This document shows, in pieces, positions 17,911 through 27,008 of a stretch of 64,000 nt of DNA. A program made the translations under genes and the position numbers. Source of the stretch: Aquabacterium parvum (lineage in GTDB: Bacteria > Pseudomonadota > Gammaproteobacteria > Burkholderiales > Burkholderiaceae_C); NCBI RefSeq assembly GCF_001447195.1, contig NZ_LFRI01000386.1:248001-312000 (forward strand). Reading direction: 5' to 3'. Every line of letters begins with the position of its first letter. The stretch's first letter is position 1. A model generated the notes under the pieces. It did no database searches, was not told the origin of the DNA, and saw only the letters and a list, made by a program, of their open reading frames with translations.

Positions 17911-18387
17911 GTGAGTGGATGGCCCAACAGGCACCAGTCAACGCACTGGCTACGTTGCGCAGCATTGGGCCTGTGGCTGCTCAGCCTTTGGCTGCCCACC
18001 TTGCCAACACCAGCCATCGGGGCCACGCCCGGCACCCCGTTGCCGGGGGCCTACCTGCTGGCCAAGAGCCTGGTCATGGCGCTGTACCTGCCCCAGTCCA
18101 TCCAGTACCCGCTGCACCTGATCAGCCTGGCGGGCAACGTGGTGTTCCTGCGCGAGTTGCTGGCCTTGCTGCCGCGTTGGCAGGGCCGATGCCCGGTCTG
18201 GCCTGCGTGGACGATGGGCGCCCTGGTGCTGTCTCATGTGCACGTGGGTTGGCGCACGCTCAGCCCCGAAGGACAGGTGCCCTTGCCAGGCATCCTGAGT
18301 CAGCCGGGGTACTTCGTGTGGTTGGCGGCCTTCGTGCTGATCTGGCTGGCGGCGTGTTGCCAGCCACGTCAGTCTGCATCGAGCTGA
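17911..18387 (+). CDS. Small integral membrane protein of unknown function
   Basis: A 158-residue product starting at GTG 17911, 13 bp after the SulP gene. It has about three or four hydrophobic segments (for example CAALGLWLLSLWLPTLP and YFVWLAAFVLIWLAACC). I do not recognise the family. The position suggests co-transcription with the SulP transporter, possibly as an accessory subunit, but nothing in the sequence proves this. Convergent with the next gene. Confidence 0.6.
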   Translation: MSGWPNRHQSTHWLRCAALGLWLLSLWLPTLPTPAIGATPGTPLPGAYLLAKSLVMALYLPQSIQYPLHLISLAGNVVFLRELLALLPRWQGRCPVWPAWTMGALVLSHVHVGWRTLSPEGQVPLPGILSQPGYFVWLAAFVLIWLAACCQPRQSASS

Positions 18388-18396
18388 GCCCGGTTT

Positions 18397-21300
18397 TCAG
18401 CCCTCTGCCGACGACGCCGAAGCCGCTTCGGTGTTCGCGGCCTGCCGGGCCACGATGGCATCGATCTCCGAGACCGCCGAGGGCATCGCCAGCAAGAAGC
18501 CCTGGATCTCGTCGCAACCATCGGCGGTGAGCTGATCGAGCTGGGACTGCGTTTCCACGCCCTCGGCCGTCACCGACAGCCCGATGGCTTTGCCCAGCGC
18601 CAGGATGGCTTGCACGATGGGGCGCGAGCTGTTCTGGGCATCGAGGTCACGCACGAAGCTTCGGTCGATCTTGATGACGTCGAAGGGGAAGTTGCGCAGG
18701 TAGCTCAGCGAGGAGTAGCCGGTGCCGAAGTCGTCGATGGCCAGTTTCACGCCGATGGCCTTGAGGGCGTTGAGCACGTCCAGCGCGCGGCGAGCATCGG
18801 TCAGCAGCACCCCTTCGGTGACTTCCAGCTCGAGCAGGTGGGCGGGCAGGCCGCTGAGCTCCAGCGCCTGGCTCACCTTGAGCACGATGTCGTCGTCGTT
18901 GAACTGAACCGGCGAGAGGTTGACCGACACGCCGATGCCATGCCAGCTCGCGGCTTGCTCGCATGCCTTGCGCAGGATCCACTCGCCCAGTGTCACGATG
19001 AGCCCGCTTTGCTCTGCCAAGGGGATGAACTCTGCCGGGCTGACGCGGCCGCGTTCGGGGTGGAACCAGCGCGCCAGGGCTTCGACGCTGCGCATGTGCA
19101 GGCCTTGGGCCTCGAAGCGGGGTTGGTACTCGATGTAGAAGTCGCCAGCGGTGAAGCTGTTGCGCATGTCTTCGATGAGCTTGCGCTGGCCATGCAGCCT
19201 GGCGTTGAGCTCGTCCGAGAAGTAGCTGCGGGTGCCGCCGCCGTTTTTCTTGGGAACCGTCAGGGCGGCGTCGGCGGCGCGCAGCAGTTCGTCGGCTGTG
19301 CTGCCGTCGGTTGGTGCCATGGCGATGCCGATGGACATGCCCACGCACACTTCTTCGCCTTCACCGCCCAGGATCGGGCTGGCGATCTTTTCCATCATGG
19401 TCTGGCAGAAGCGCTCGACCACGTCGGCACCCATGCCAGGTGCGGCGATGACGAACTCGTCCCCGCCCACGCGAGCCACCATCTGATCCTCGCGCAGCAG
19501 GCGACGCAGGCGATCGGCGACCTCGCCAAGGACCCGGTCCCCGGTTCGGTGCCCGTGCAGTTCGTTGACCTGGCCGAAGTGGTCCAGGTCAACGTAGAAG
19601 AGCGCGAGGGTGCCGGCCGAGTTGGCCAGGTGCGTGCTCAGGAAGCTGCTCAGCTTGGCGCGGTTGGGCAGCGAGGTGGCGGCGTCCAGGTGGGCCTGGC
19701 GCTTGGCCTCGTCATAGGCTTCGGCCATGGCCACGTTGGCGCTGACGTCGGTGGCGAACTTCACCACCTTGAACGGGCGGCCGTTGAGGTCGAGGATGGG
19801 GTTGTAGGACGCCTGGATCCAGACTTCCTTGCCACCCTTGCCCTGGCGCTTGTACAAGCCCGCGTGGTGCTGGCCCGAGCGCAGGGTTTGCCAAAAGCGC
19901 GCGTACTCTTCGCTGGCGGCGGTGTCAGGGTCAACCAGCATCGAGTGGTGCTGCCCGACCAGCTCGCTGCGTTCGTAGCCCACGGTCTGCAGGAAGCGCT
20001 CGTTGGCGTCGGTGATGTGGCCGCCAAGGTCGAACACCACGACGTCCTGCGACTTGTTGATGGCCTCGATCTGCCCCTGGTAGTCGGCCTGCCGCAGCTT
20101 CTCGGCCGTGATGTCGGTGGCGTACTTCATCACCTTGAAGACGCGGCCGTTCATGTCGAGGATGGGGTTGTAGGTCGCCTGCAGCCAGACCTCGCGACCG
20201 TCCTTGGCGATGCGCTTGTACTCGCCGGATCGGTGGTGACCCAGCGCCAGCTCATGCCAGAACCTGCGGTAGCCCTCGCTGTTGCGCACCTGGGGGGTCA
20301 CGAACATGCCGTGGTGCTGGCCCCTGACCTCGGCGAAGCGGTAGCCCATGGCGTTCAGGAAGTTCTCGTTGGCGTCGATGATGCGGCCGTCGAGTTCGAA
20401 GGCGATGACGCACTGGGCGCTGTTGATGGCGGCGATCTGACCCTGGTGCTCTGCTTGCAACAGCCGCTCGTCGGTGACCACGGCGGCGTACTTGACCACC
20501 TTCACCGGCTTGCCACCTGCGTCGAAGATGGGGTTGTAGGTGGCCTGCAGCCAGATCTCGCTGCCGTCCTTGGCCAGGCGTTTGTAAAGGCCCGAGCGGT
20601 GCTGTCCTCGACGCAGGTCGTGCCAGAAGCTGGCGTAGTCGCTGCTGTGCGCCTGGGCCGGGTCCACGAAGACCCGGTGGTGGCAGCCGCGCACCTCGTC
20701 GAGCGAGTAGCCGGTCTCCGACAGGAACAGCTCGTTCGCGTCCAGGATCGCGCCGCTCATGTCGAAGGTGACGACGCAGTTCGACTTGTGGATGGCCGTG
20801 ACCTGCCACTGGTAGTCGGACTGACGCATCTTCTCCTGCGTGATGTCCGTGGCGTACATCACGATCTTGACCACGCGCGCGGCCGGGTCGAGGATGGGGC
20901 TGTAGACGGCTTGCAGCCACAGGTCGCTGCCATCCTTGCGAACGCGTTGGAACTCGCCCGACTGTGGCGCACCGTTTTTGAGCGATTGCCAGAATGCCTT
21001 CTCGGCTGCCGATTCCCTTTCCTGGGCTGGCAGGAATTGCGAGTGGTTGGCGTCCAGCACTTCGGAGCGCTGGTAGCCCGTTGCTTCCAGGAACAGCTCG
21101 TTGACCCACTGCACGCGGCCGTCCAGCGAGAGGTGCGCCACGGCGTGCGTGGCCTGGATGGCCGAAATCTGTCCGTGCTCTTCGGACTCTCGGGCCAGGC
21201 GGTGCGTGATGTCCTCGGCGATCTGAACGATGGCTTCGGCCTGCCCCGATGCATTCATGATCGGCACGAAGCGTGACTCCAGCCACACTTCCTTGCCGCC

Positions 21301-21612
21301 TTGCGTGATCCAAAGGCCGATTTCGGTGTGGCGCTTGCCGCCCGCCAGCCTCGCCCACAGCTCGTTCATGCTGCCGCGCTGGTTGGATTTGGACAGGAAT
21401 CGATTGACGTCCTGGCCGATCACTTCGCTGAGGTTGCAGCCGAACAGGCGCAGGAACTGGAAGTTGGTCGACTGGATCTTGCCGTCGGGTGAGTAGGTGA
21501 CGACGACAAACGCCTGGTTGAGTGCGCGGCTGTCGGCCCCCGCCAGGCGGTCAAGGCCTGAGTGGGCTTGCCAGGAGGCCTGGGCGGCCCGGAAATTGGC
21601 GTCTGAGTCCAT
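18397..21612 (-). CDS. Five-PAS GGDEF/EAL cyclic-di-GMP signalling protein
   Basis: A 1071-residue soluble protein with five PAS/PAC units of about 120 residues (about 30-640), then GGDEF (motif VGGDEFV, about 660-800) and EAL (about 815-1060; EALARW, DDFGTGYSSL, KIDRSFV). Both catalytic signatures look intact, so it may make and break cyclic-di-GMP under sensory control. PAS 3-5 are near-copies, a tandem expansion. No membrane segment or signal peptide. I start at the ATG at 21612; the upstream extension to 21771 overlaps the AraC gene and is poor in protein character. Confidence 0.9.
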   Translation of the reverse strand: MDSDANFRAAQASWQAHSGLDRLAGADSRALNQAFVVVTYSPDGKIQSTNFQFLRLFGCNLSEVIGQDVNRFLSKSNQRGSMNELWARLAGGKRHTEIGLWITQGGKEVWLESRFVPIMNASGQAEAIVQIAEDITHRLARESEEHGQISAIQATHAVAHLSLDGRVQWVNELFLEATGYQRSEVLDANHSQFLPAQERESAAEKAFWQSLKNGAPQSGEFQRVRKDGSDLWLQAVYSPILDPAARVVKIVMYATDITQEKMRQSDYQWQVTAIHKSNCVVTFDMSGAILDANELFLSETGYSLDEVRGCHHRVFVDPAQAHSSDYASFWHDLRRGQHRSGLYKRLAKDGSEIWLQATYNPIFDAGGKPVKVVKYAAVVTDERLLQAEHQGQIAAINSAQCVIAFELDGRIIDANENFLNAMGYRFAEVRGQHHGMFVTPQVRNSEGYRRFWHELALGHHRSGEYKRIAKDGREVWLQATYNPILDMNGRVFKVMKYATDITAEKLRQADYQGQIEAINKSQDVVVFDLGGHITDANERFLQTVGYERSELVGQHHSMLVDPDTAASEEYARFWQTLRSGQHHAGLYKRQGKGGKEVWIQASYNPILDLNGRPFKVVKFATDVSANVAMAEAYDEAKRQAHLDAATSLPNRAKLSSFLSTHLANSAGTLALFYVDLDHFGQVNELHGHRTGDRVLGEVADRLRRLLREDQMVARVGGDEFVIAAPGMGADVVERFCQTMMEKIASPILGGEGEEVCVGMSIGIAMAPTDGSTADELLRAADAALTVPKKNGGGTRSYFSDELNARLHGQRKLIEDMRNSFTAGDFYIEYQPRFEAQGLHMRSVEALARWFHPERGRVSPAEFIPLAEQSGLIVTLGEWILRKACEQAASWHGIGVSVNLSPVQFNDDDIVLKVSQALELSGLPAHLLELEVTEGVLLTDARRALDVLNALKAIGVKLAIDDFGTGYSSLSYLRNFPFDVIKIDRSFVRDLDAQNSSRPIVQAILALGKAIGLSVTAEGVETQSQLDQLTADGCDEIQGFLLAMPSAVSEIDAIVARQAANTEAASASSAEG

Positions 21613-21670
21613 GAGCGCTCCGCAGCGTGTGCAGCGCCAAAACGAGCATGGCTGCACCTGAAGGTGTTCT

Positions 21671-22798
21671 TCAGTTTTTGTGTTGCGGGCCCGTGTTGAC
21701 GTCGAGCCCTGCGGAGGATGTCGACAACTTTTGGTCAAACTTGAGTTGCACCTTGGACGGGATCTGCTCATCGGCTCCGAGCAGCCGATGCCGGTGCGCC
21801 CCGGGTGCCTCGCCCGTTGCCCGCTTGAAAAAGCGGCTGAAGCCCGACAGGTCGGAAAAACCCAGCAGGTAGGCGATTTCGCTGAGCGCGTGGACCTCCT
21901 GGCTCAGCAGGCGCCGGGCCACGGCCAGCCGCGCCCGGTCGAGGATGTCGCAGTAAGACGTGCCCTGCTCCTGCAGCCTGCGCTGGAGCGTGCGAAGGCT
22001 CAGGCCCAGGCGCTCGGCCACCCGCTCCTGCGTGGCGCCACCGCGCGGCAGCAAATCGACCAGCAAGCCCAGCACGCGGTGTTGCAGGTTGTCCTTCTCG
22101 ACGTCGGCGAGCATCTTCACCAGGATGGGGTCGTGGTGTCGCGCCAGGTGAGCGTCGCCGTCGCGCAAGGGGGCATCGAGCTCGCTGAGGCGAAACCGCA
22201 GCTCGTTGCGGTCGCTGCCGTAGTGGATCGGGCAGCGGAAGGCGGCGTCGAAAGCCTGGGTGTCCTGGGGGCGGGGGCGCTTGAGCTGGACCTCGGCTGG
22301 CTCAGCGGGCAGCGGGCTGGCCAGCGCGCGGCACATGCGCACCATGCAGGACATGAAAGCGTCGACCGACTCGTGCGAGATGCCATAGCCATCGGGGGCC
22401 ATCAGCTCGAAGCGGGCCCATTCGCCATCGACCGTGAAGTGGAGCTCGCCCGCGTCCGAGACGATGCGGAAGTAACGCAGCAGCCGCGCAAAGGCGTCGC
22501 GCAGCGTGGGGCTGGCCGCCAGCGACAGGCCCAAGGCGTGGAAGGTGTTGGCCCGAACGTGGCTGGCCACGCGGATGCCGAAGCCCGCGTCGCCCGAAGC
22601 GGCCGTGGCCAGGCGCCAGAGCAGGCTGGTTTGCTCGATGGGGATGCGCGCCTGAGGCGTGCGCAGCGACGCTGGCGAGATGCCGGCTTGCAGCAAGATG
22701 CCATCGGCGTCACAACCACACGAGACCAGGGTGCGGTGGATGACGCCGACCCAGCTGGCCAGGGAGGTGGGGGAGCGGTGCATGTCGGGGCGCCTCAT
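21671..22798 (-). CDS. AraC-family transcriptional regulator
   Basis: A 375-residue regulator with an N-terminal arabinose-binding-like domain of the OruR/ArgR type (about 20-210) and a C-terminal AraC helix-turn-helix (about 245-345; VAERLGLSLRTLQRRLQEQG, IAYLLGFSDLSGFSRFFKR). It lies 12 bp downstream of the desaturase gene on the same strand and is probably co-transcribed with it, perhaps autoregulating lipid or hydrocarbon modification. An internal ATG at 22783 is a possible start. Confidence 0.9.
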   Translation of the reverse strand: MRRPDMHRSPTSLASWVGVIHRTLVSCGCDADGILLQAGISPASLRTPQARIPIEQTSLLWRLATAASGDAGFGIRVASHVRANTFHALGLSLAASPTLRDAFARLLRYFRIVSDAGELHFTVDGEWARFELMAPDGYGISHESVDAFMSCMVRMCRALASPLPAEPAEVQLKRPRPQDTQAFDAAFRCPIHYGSDRNELRFRLSELDAPLRDGDAHLARHHDPILVKMLADVEKDNLQHRVLGLLVDLLPRGGATQERVAERLGLSLRTLQRRLQEQGTSYCDILDRARLAVARRLLSQEVHALSEIAYLLGFSDLSGFSRFFKRATGEAPGAHRHRLLGADEQIPSKVQLKFDQKLSTSSAGLDVNTGPQHKN

Positions 22799-22810
22799 GG
22801 GGCGCGACGA

Positions 22811-23851
22811 TTATGCGGCGACACCCAGCCGGTTGGCGCGCGCAAAGGTGCCGAAGTCGTTGAAGCGCACGCCCATCTCCCGCATCACCGGTTTGATCTG
22901 CGAGGCAGTCATCTGCCGAACGTAGAAGGGCTCTTTGACCAGGAAGTGGTGGATGGCGTGGGTCGAGCCGAAGTTGAAGCAGAACAGGTGAAACGGCAGC
23001 ATGAGCCACGAGTCCAGCACCTGGCACTCCTCGATCTGGTTGCCCGCCTCGACGTCACCGTGGTAGTGCATGTTGCTGCTGACGAAGTGCAGGCAGAAGC
23101 TGCGCAGCACGTTGGGCGCGATCAGCACCACCACCCACGCGCCCAGCGTGTGCATGAACGACAGCGTGTTGGCCGACCACGCGATGGGTGAACCCAGCGC
23201 AGCCGCAACAGCGTCGACCGCATGAAAGGCCAGGAAGGCGTGCCAGCTGGCCCAGAACATCACCCCCAGCGGGAAGTAAGCCATGAACGAGCGCTTGAGG
23301 ATGTTGAGCATCGACGGTGCGCGGTGAGCGCGCAGCAGCACCGACAACGCGTTGTCACCCAGCATGACCAGGCGGCGCAGCCCCCACGGCTCGCCATTGG
23401 TGATGGCGCGTTCTTCCAGGTCCACCGCCTGACCCGAGGTCTTGTGGTGGTGAAAGTGCAGCTCGCGCCGCACCCAGGGGTTGACGGTGCTGGGCCGCGC
23501 CAGCCACACCAGGCCCATCATCAGGTTGTGCGCCCAGGGCGTCTTCCTGAAGTACATCTTGTGGATGAGGTCGTGTTCGAGCTCGTGGGTGAGCGAGGCG
23601 AACATGGCCGTGACCACGATGGTCAGCCACGCAGGCCAGGTGCCTTGCAGGTACAGCCAGCCTGACGCCAGCATGCCCACCAGCGCGAAGGCCAGGATGC
23701 CCGCGCCGATGGCGTCCTGGTGCTGCAGGACGGGGTGGCGCTGACGCAGCGCGGCGCCTGCGGCCTCGGCGACCTGCTTGATGTGGGCGGCTCGGGTGGC
23801 GTGGGGTGCCTGGGGAGAGGGCTTGACCATGGTTCGGGCTGGACGAGTCAT
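22811..23851 (-). CDS. Membrane fatty acid desaturase / alkane hydroxylase-like di-iron protein
   Basis: A 346-residue membrane protein with three histidine boxes: HELEHDLIH, HFHHHKTSG and HAIHHF. These bind the two irons of membrane desaturases and hydroxylases. Two or more hydrophobic stretches precede the first box (IGAGILAFALVGMLASGWLY). Acyl chains or hydrocarbons are likely substrates. Starts at 23851, 23830 and GTG 23908 are all possible; no good ribosome binding site separates them. An AraC regulator follows immediately. Confidence 0.85.
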   Translation of the reverse strand: MTRPARTMVKPSPQAPHATRAAHIKQVAEAAGAALRQRHPVLQHQDAIGAGILAFALVGMLASGWLYLQGTWPAWLTIVVTAMFASLTHELEHDLIHKMYFRKTPWAHNLMMGLVWLARPSTVNPWVRRELHFHHHKTSGQAVDLEERAITNGEPWGLRRLVMLGDNALSVLLRAHRAPSMLNILKRSFMAYFPLGVMFWASWHAFLAFHAVDAVAAALGSPIAWSANTLSFMHTLGAWVVVLIAPNVLRSFCLHFVSSNMHYHGDVEAGNQIEECQVLDSWLMLPFHLFCFNFGSTHAIHHFLVKEPFYVRQMTASQIKPVMREMGVRFNDFGTFARANRLGVAA

Positions 23852-23971
23852 GTGGGATGACCCATGGTAGGCAGCCGTGCCCGCCAGCGCCATGGCGTGA
23901 GCCGCCACCTGATTGGCTTTTTCCGCCAGTGCCGGTGGCCCGCCCTCAGGCCACGCGCGAGCCCCTCGGGG

Positions 23972-24685
23972 TCAACCCGCGGTGGGTCGCAGCGGGTGCA
24001 TCGTCGCGTCGTAGTCGTTGAGCGAAGGCATCGTCAAAGGCTTGAGCGAGTCCAGCTGGTTCAGGTGCGCCTGGTAGGCCTGCATGATGGCTTCGCGTTC
24101 CGGCTGCTTCAGGTATGGCACGTGGTAGGCCACAAAGGGTGGCAGCACCGTCAGGCCCACGTAGCCCAGCATGCCTTGCTGGATGGGCTTGAGCAGGGTT
24201 TCGAGCTCGCCGTGCACGGCGCCAGGGCCGAACATGTGGGGCTGGCCACCCAGGGAAGTGGCGAGCATGGCGCGCTTGCCCTTGAGGCCACCACGGTCGT
24301 AGATGCGGGTGCCGCCGTAGCAGACACCCGAGATGAAGACTCGGTCAACCCAGCCTTTGAGGATGGCCGGCATGCTGTACCAGTAAACGGGGAAGCTGAA
24401 GATGATCAGGTCGGCCCACTGCACCTTCTCGACCTCGGTCACGATGTCCGGCGCCAGCGTCTTGTTCTGCCAGCCCTGGCGCTGCTCCAGCGCGTAGGTG
24501 AGGTAGTCGGGGTTCTGGCGGGCGCCGAAGTCGGCCGCCGAAGCCACCGGGTTGAAGCCCATGGCGTACAGGTCGGAGACCTGCACCTGCCAGCCCGCCT
24601 GCTCGAAGTGGCGGACGGTGAGGTCCTTCATCGAGGTGACGAAGGACTGGGGTTCGTTGTGGGCGTGAACGATGAGCAGTTTCAT
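23972..24685 (-). CDS. NQO1/MdaB-like NAD(P)H quinone oxidoreductase (flavodoxin-like fold)
   Basis: A 237-residue soluble protein beginning MKLLIVHAHNEPQSF, the flavin-phosphate loop of flavodoxin_2 proteins, with FSFPVYWYSMPAILKGWVDR, the conserved family stretch near the flavin. Members reduce quinones with NAD(P)H by two electrons. The ATG at 24685 follows AGGAA; the upstream extension to 24772 is unlikely. No partner genes clarify the substrate. Confidence 0.9.
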   Translation of the reverse strand: MKLLIVHAHNEPQSFVTSMKDLTVRHFEQAGWQVQVSDLYAMGFNPVASAADFGARQNPDYLTYALEQRQGWQNKTLAPDIVTEVEKVQWADLIIFSFPVYWYSMPAILKGWVDRVFISGVCYGGTRIYDRGGLKGKRAMLATSLGGQPHMFGPGAVHGELETLLKPIQQGMLGYVGLTVLPPFVAYHVPYLKQPEREAIMQAYQAHLNQLDSLKPLTMPSLNDYDATMHPLRPTAG

Positions 24686-24734
24686 GGGGCGGTTCCTGGG
24701 TTCGACCGCCCGCGATCTTAGGGCCTTTGCCGCA

Positions 24735-25985
24735 TCAGCGTCCCGGCTTGCGCCCCAGGCCCAGGATGGCACACAGGCCGCCCAACAGCATCGCCCAGGT
24801 CTTGGGCTCGGGCACCTGCGAGATCTGCAGGGCCACGAACTGCGTGAACTGGGTGCCGCTGAAGTTGTTGTCCGACACCAGCATCAGCGTTTGCTTGCCA
24901 CCGATCACCGGGCCCAGCGTCAGGCCTTCGATGTTGTCCAGGGCCAGCGCCGAGCCATCGTCGTTGCGCAAGTCGGAAAGGTCGAGCAGCAGCTCCTTTT
25001 TGGCGGCCACGACGCTGTCGTCGCCATCGATGCTCTCGCGGCCGGAGATGTCGGTGGCGTGGCGGGCGTCGATGTGGAACAGGCGGATGGTGTTGCCGGT
25101 CACCGGCGTGCCAGGTGTTTGCGCGCCGGTGGCGAACGAGCGCTCGATGCCGATGAACTGGCGGTCACCGATGGCCAGCAGGTCGGTCAGGCCGTTGGTG
25201 GCGAAGGCGCCGCTCGGGTTGGGCGCGATGGCCACGGGCGAGACGTCGTAGGCGTACTCGGCGCCAGCCTGGCCGCTGGCCACGTCGAAGGACAGGATGC
25301 GGCTGCGCGAGCCCCGGCTCACAGAAGCCGTGGGGCCGTCTTGCACCAGGGCGTTCTCGGTGGCGGTGTAGAGCGTGCGGCCGTCGGTGGAGAAGGTCAG
25401 GCTCTCGAAGGCCAGGTTGTTGACGATGCCCCGGTCTCCCGCAGCGGTGCCTGCTGCGCTGCCCAGGGGCTTGTATGCGGTCGGCACACCGAACGCGCGA
25501 ACGTGCGAGCCGTCCAGGCGCATCTCGCGCACGGTGGGGTCTTGCAGGCCGGCGGCGCTGCGCTGGCCTTCGTTGCTCCACACCAGGGTCTGGGTGGCGG
25601 CGTTGTAGCGGATGCCTTCCGGGTCAACCGTGTTGGTGGCGAAAGCCGCGCCGGTGGGCGTTTGCAGCGTGGTCACGCTGTTGAAGGCCACACCGGCCGC
25701 ACCAGGGGTGGCCGAGCGAGCGAAGCGATCGATGTCCAGGCTGAGGTTGTAGAAGCGCGCGGCGTTCAGACCGCTGCGGTCGTCGCTGATGGCGTAGTAG
25801 GTGCCGGTGCTGGCGTCGAAGTCGATGCCCGACAGGCCACCCACGGTCGTGCCCTGGAAGCTGGTGCCCGAGGCCACGATCTGCTGACCGATGTAGCTCA
25901 GGGACCAATCGGCCGCCTGAGCGGGGCTGCCCAGCAAGCTCAGCAAGCACAGGCCGAAGGAGGTGGCGAATGGGATGCGACGCAT
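24735..25985 (-). CDS. Secreted esterase-like-of-phytase protein with PEP-CTERM sorting tag
   Basis: A 416-residue product with a signal peptide (MRRIPFATSFGLCLLSLLGS, then an AQAA cleavage region), a beta-propeller-like domain of the phytase esterase-like family (GLSGIDFDASTGTYYAISDD; VDPEGIRY; NIEGLTLGP) and a C-terminal VPEP motif, hydrophobic segment and basic end (GRKPGR). PEP-CTERM tags are processed by exosortase and mark extracellular proteins in EPS-forming bacteria. The ATG at 25985 has AGGAG upstream. The larger ORF reaching 26921 is spurious N-terminally. Confidence 0.85.
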   Translation of the reverse strand: MRRIPFATSFGLCLLSLLGSPAQAADWSLSYIGQQIVASGTSFQGTTVGGLSGIDFDASTGTYYAISDDRSGLNAARFYNLSLDIDRFARSATPGAAGVAFNSVTTLQTPTGAAFATNTVDPEGIRYNAATQTLVWSNEGQRSAAGLQDPTVREMRLDGSHVRAFGVPTAYKPLGSAAGTAAGDRGIVNNLAFESLTFSTDGRTLYTATENALVQDGPTASVSRGSRSRILSFDVASGQAGAEYAYDVSPVAIAPNPSGAFATNGLTDLLAIGDRQFIGIERSFATGAQTPGTPVTGNTIRLFHIDARHATDISGRESIDGDDSVVAAKKELLLDLSDLRNDDGSALALDNIEGLTLGPVIGGKQTLMLVSDNNFSGTQFTQFVALQISQVPEPKTWAMLLGGLCAILGLGRKPGR

Positions 25986-26141
25986 GGGGCTACTCCTGGG
26001 GTGACAAAGGTGTGGGCTCACTGTAGGGAGTGCATGTGTCAAGCCGATGCCGACCCGGTCCCGCAACATGGTCTGCTCAGCTCCCGCAGGGATCGGCAAA
26101 ATGCCAACTTCGCGCGATTCGGCGCAAGCCCCTTCAACCTC

Positions 26142-27005
26142 ATGAATGCACCCATGCAACAGCCGCAGGAATTGGTCTTGATCACGGGTTGCGGTTCCGG
26201 CATTGGCCAGGCCCTGGCCCGAGCCTTTCACCGCAGCGGTCAGCGCGTGTGCGCCACCGCCCGCCGACTCGACACCCTGGCGCCGCTGGCGGCCGAAGGC
26301 ATGCTGGTGCGCGCCCTGGACGTGACCGACGCCCAAGGCACCGCAGATTTGCTCGCTTCCCTGAAGGCCGAGGGCTTCGGCGTGGGCACCCTGGTCAACA
26401 ACGCCGGCTATGGCGCCATGGGGCCGATGCTGGACGTGCCCCAGTCCGAGTGGCAGCGCCAGTTCGAGGTCAACCTGTTCGCGCCCATCGCCCTGGTGCG
26501 CGCGGTGATGCCCGGCATGGTCGAGCGCGGCCGCGGCCTGGTGGTCAACATCAGCAGCGTCTCGGGCGTGCTGACCACGCCGTTCGCTGGGCCTTATTGC
26601 GCCAGCAAGGCCGCCTTCAACGCCGCCACCGATGCCTTGCGCATGGAGGCCGAGCCGCTCGGCATCCGCGTGGTGACGGTGCAGCCGGGTGGCATCCAGT
26701 CGGCCTTTGGCAGCAGCGCGGCCAACCAGGTCAGCCTGGCGCCCGACTCGCCCTACCAGGCGGTGCGCGACGGCGTGCTGGCCCGCGCCAACGAGAGCCA
26801 GTCCGACGCCATGCCGGCCGACACCTTTGCCAGCTTGCTGGTCGCGCAGCTCGCGCGGCCGGACTGCCCGCCCGTGGTCAGGCTTGGCAAGAAGAGCCGG
26901 CTGATGCCGTTTCTCAAGCAATGGATGCCAGTGCGCACGCTCGACGGCATCCTGCGCAAGCGTTTCCAGCTCGATCGCCTCAAGCCGCGCAGCAACGCTC
27001 GCTGA
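26142..27005 (+). CDS. Short-chain dehydrogenase/reductase
   Basis: A 287-residue SDR with the cofactor motif TGCGSGIGQALA near residue 17, NNAGYG, the catalytic Ser in NISSVSG and the YCASK motif with catalytic Tyr and Lys. The C-terminus resembles SDRs of the oxidoreductase type acting on lipids or steroids, but the substrate cannot be told. Starts at the ATG at 26142; the long upstream extension is antisense to the PEP-CTERM gene. Convergent with the diguanylate cyclase at 27009. Confidence 0.9.
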   Translation: MNAPMQQPQELVLITGCGSGIGQALARAFHRSGQRVCATARRLDTLAPLAAEGMLVRALDVTDAQGTADLLASLKAEGFGVGTLVNNAGYGAMGPMLDVPQSEWQRQFEVNLFAPIALVRAVMPGMVERGRGLVVNISSVSGVLTTPFAGPYCASKAAFNAATDALRMEAEPLGIRVVTVQPGGIQSAFGSSAANQVSLAPDSPYQAVRDGVLARANESQSDAMPADTFASLLVAQLARPDCPPVVRLGKKSRLMPFLKQWMPVRTLDGILRKRFQLDRLKPRSNAR

Positions 27006-27008
27006 GGA

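Noticed and set aside
18610-21276. An 888-codon plus-strand frame over the GGDEF/EAL gene
   Set aside because: Antisense shadow; it mirrors the internal PAS repeats, which explains its own apparent repeats.
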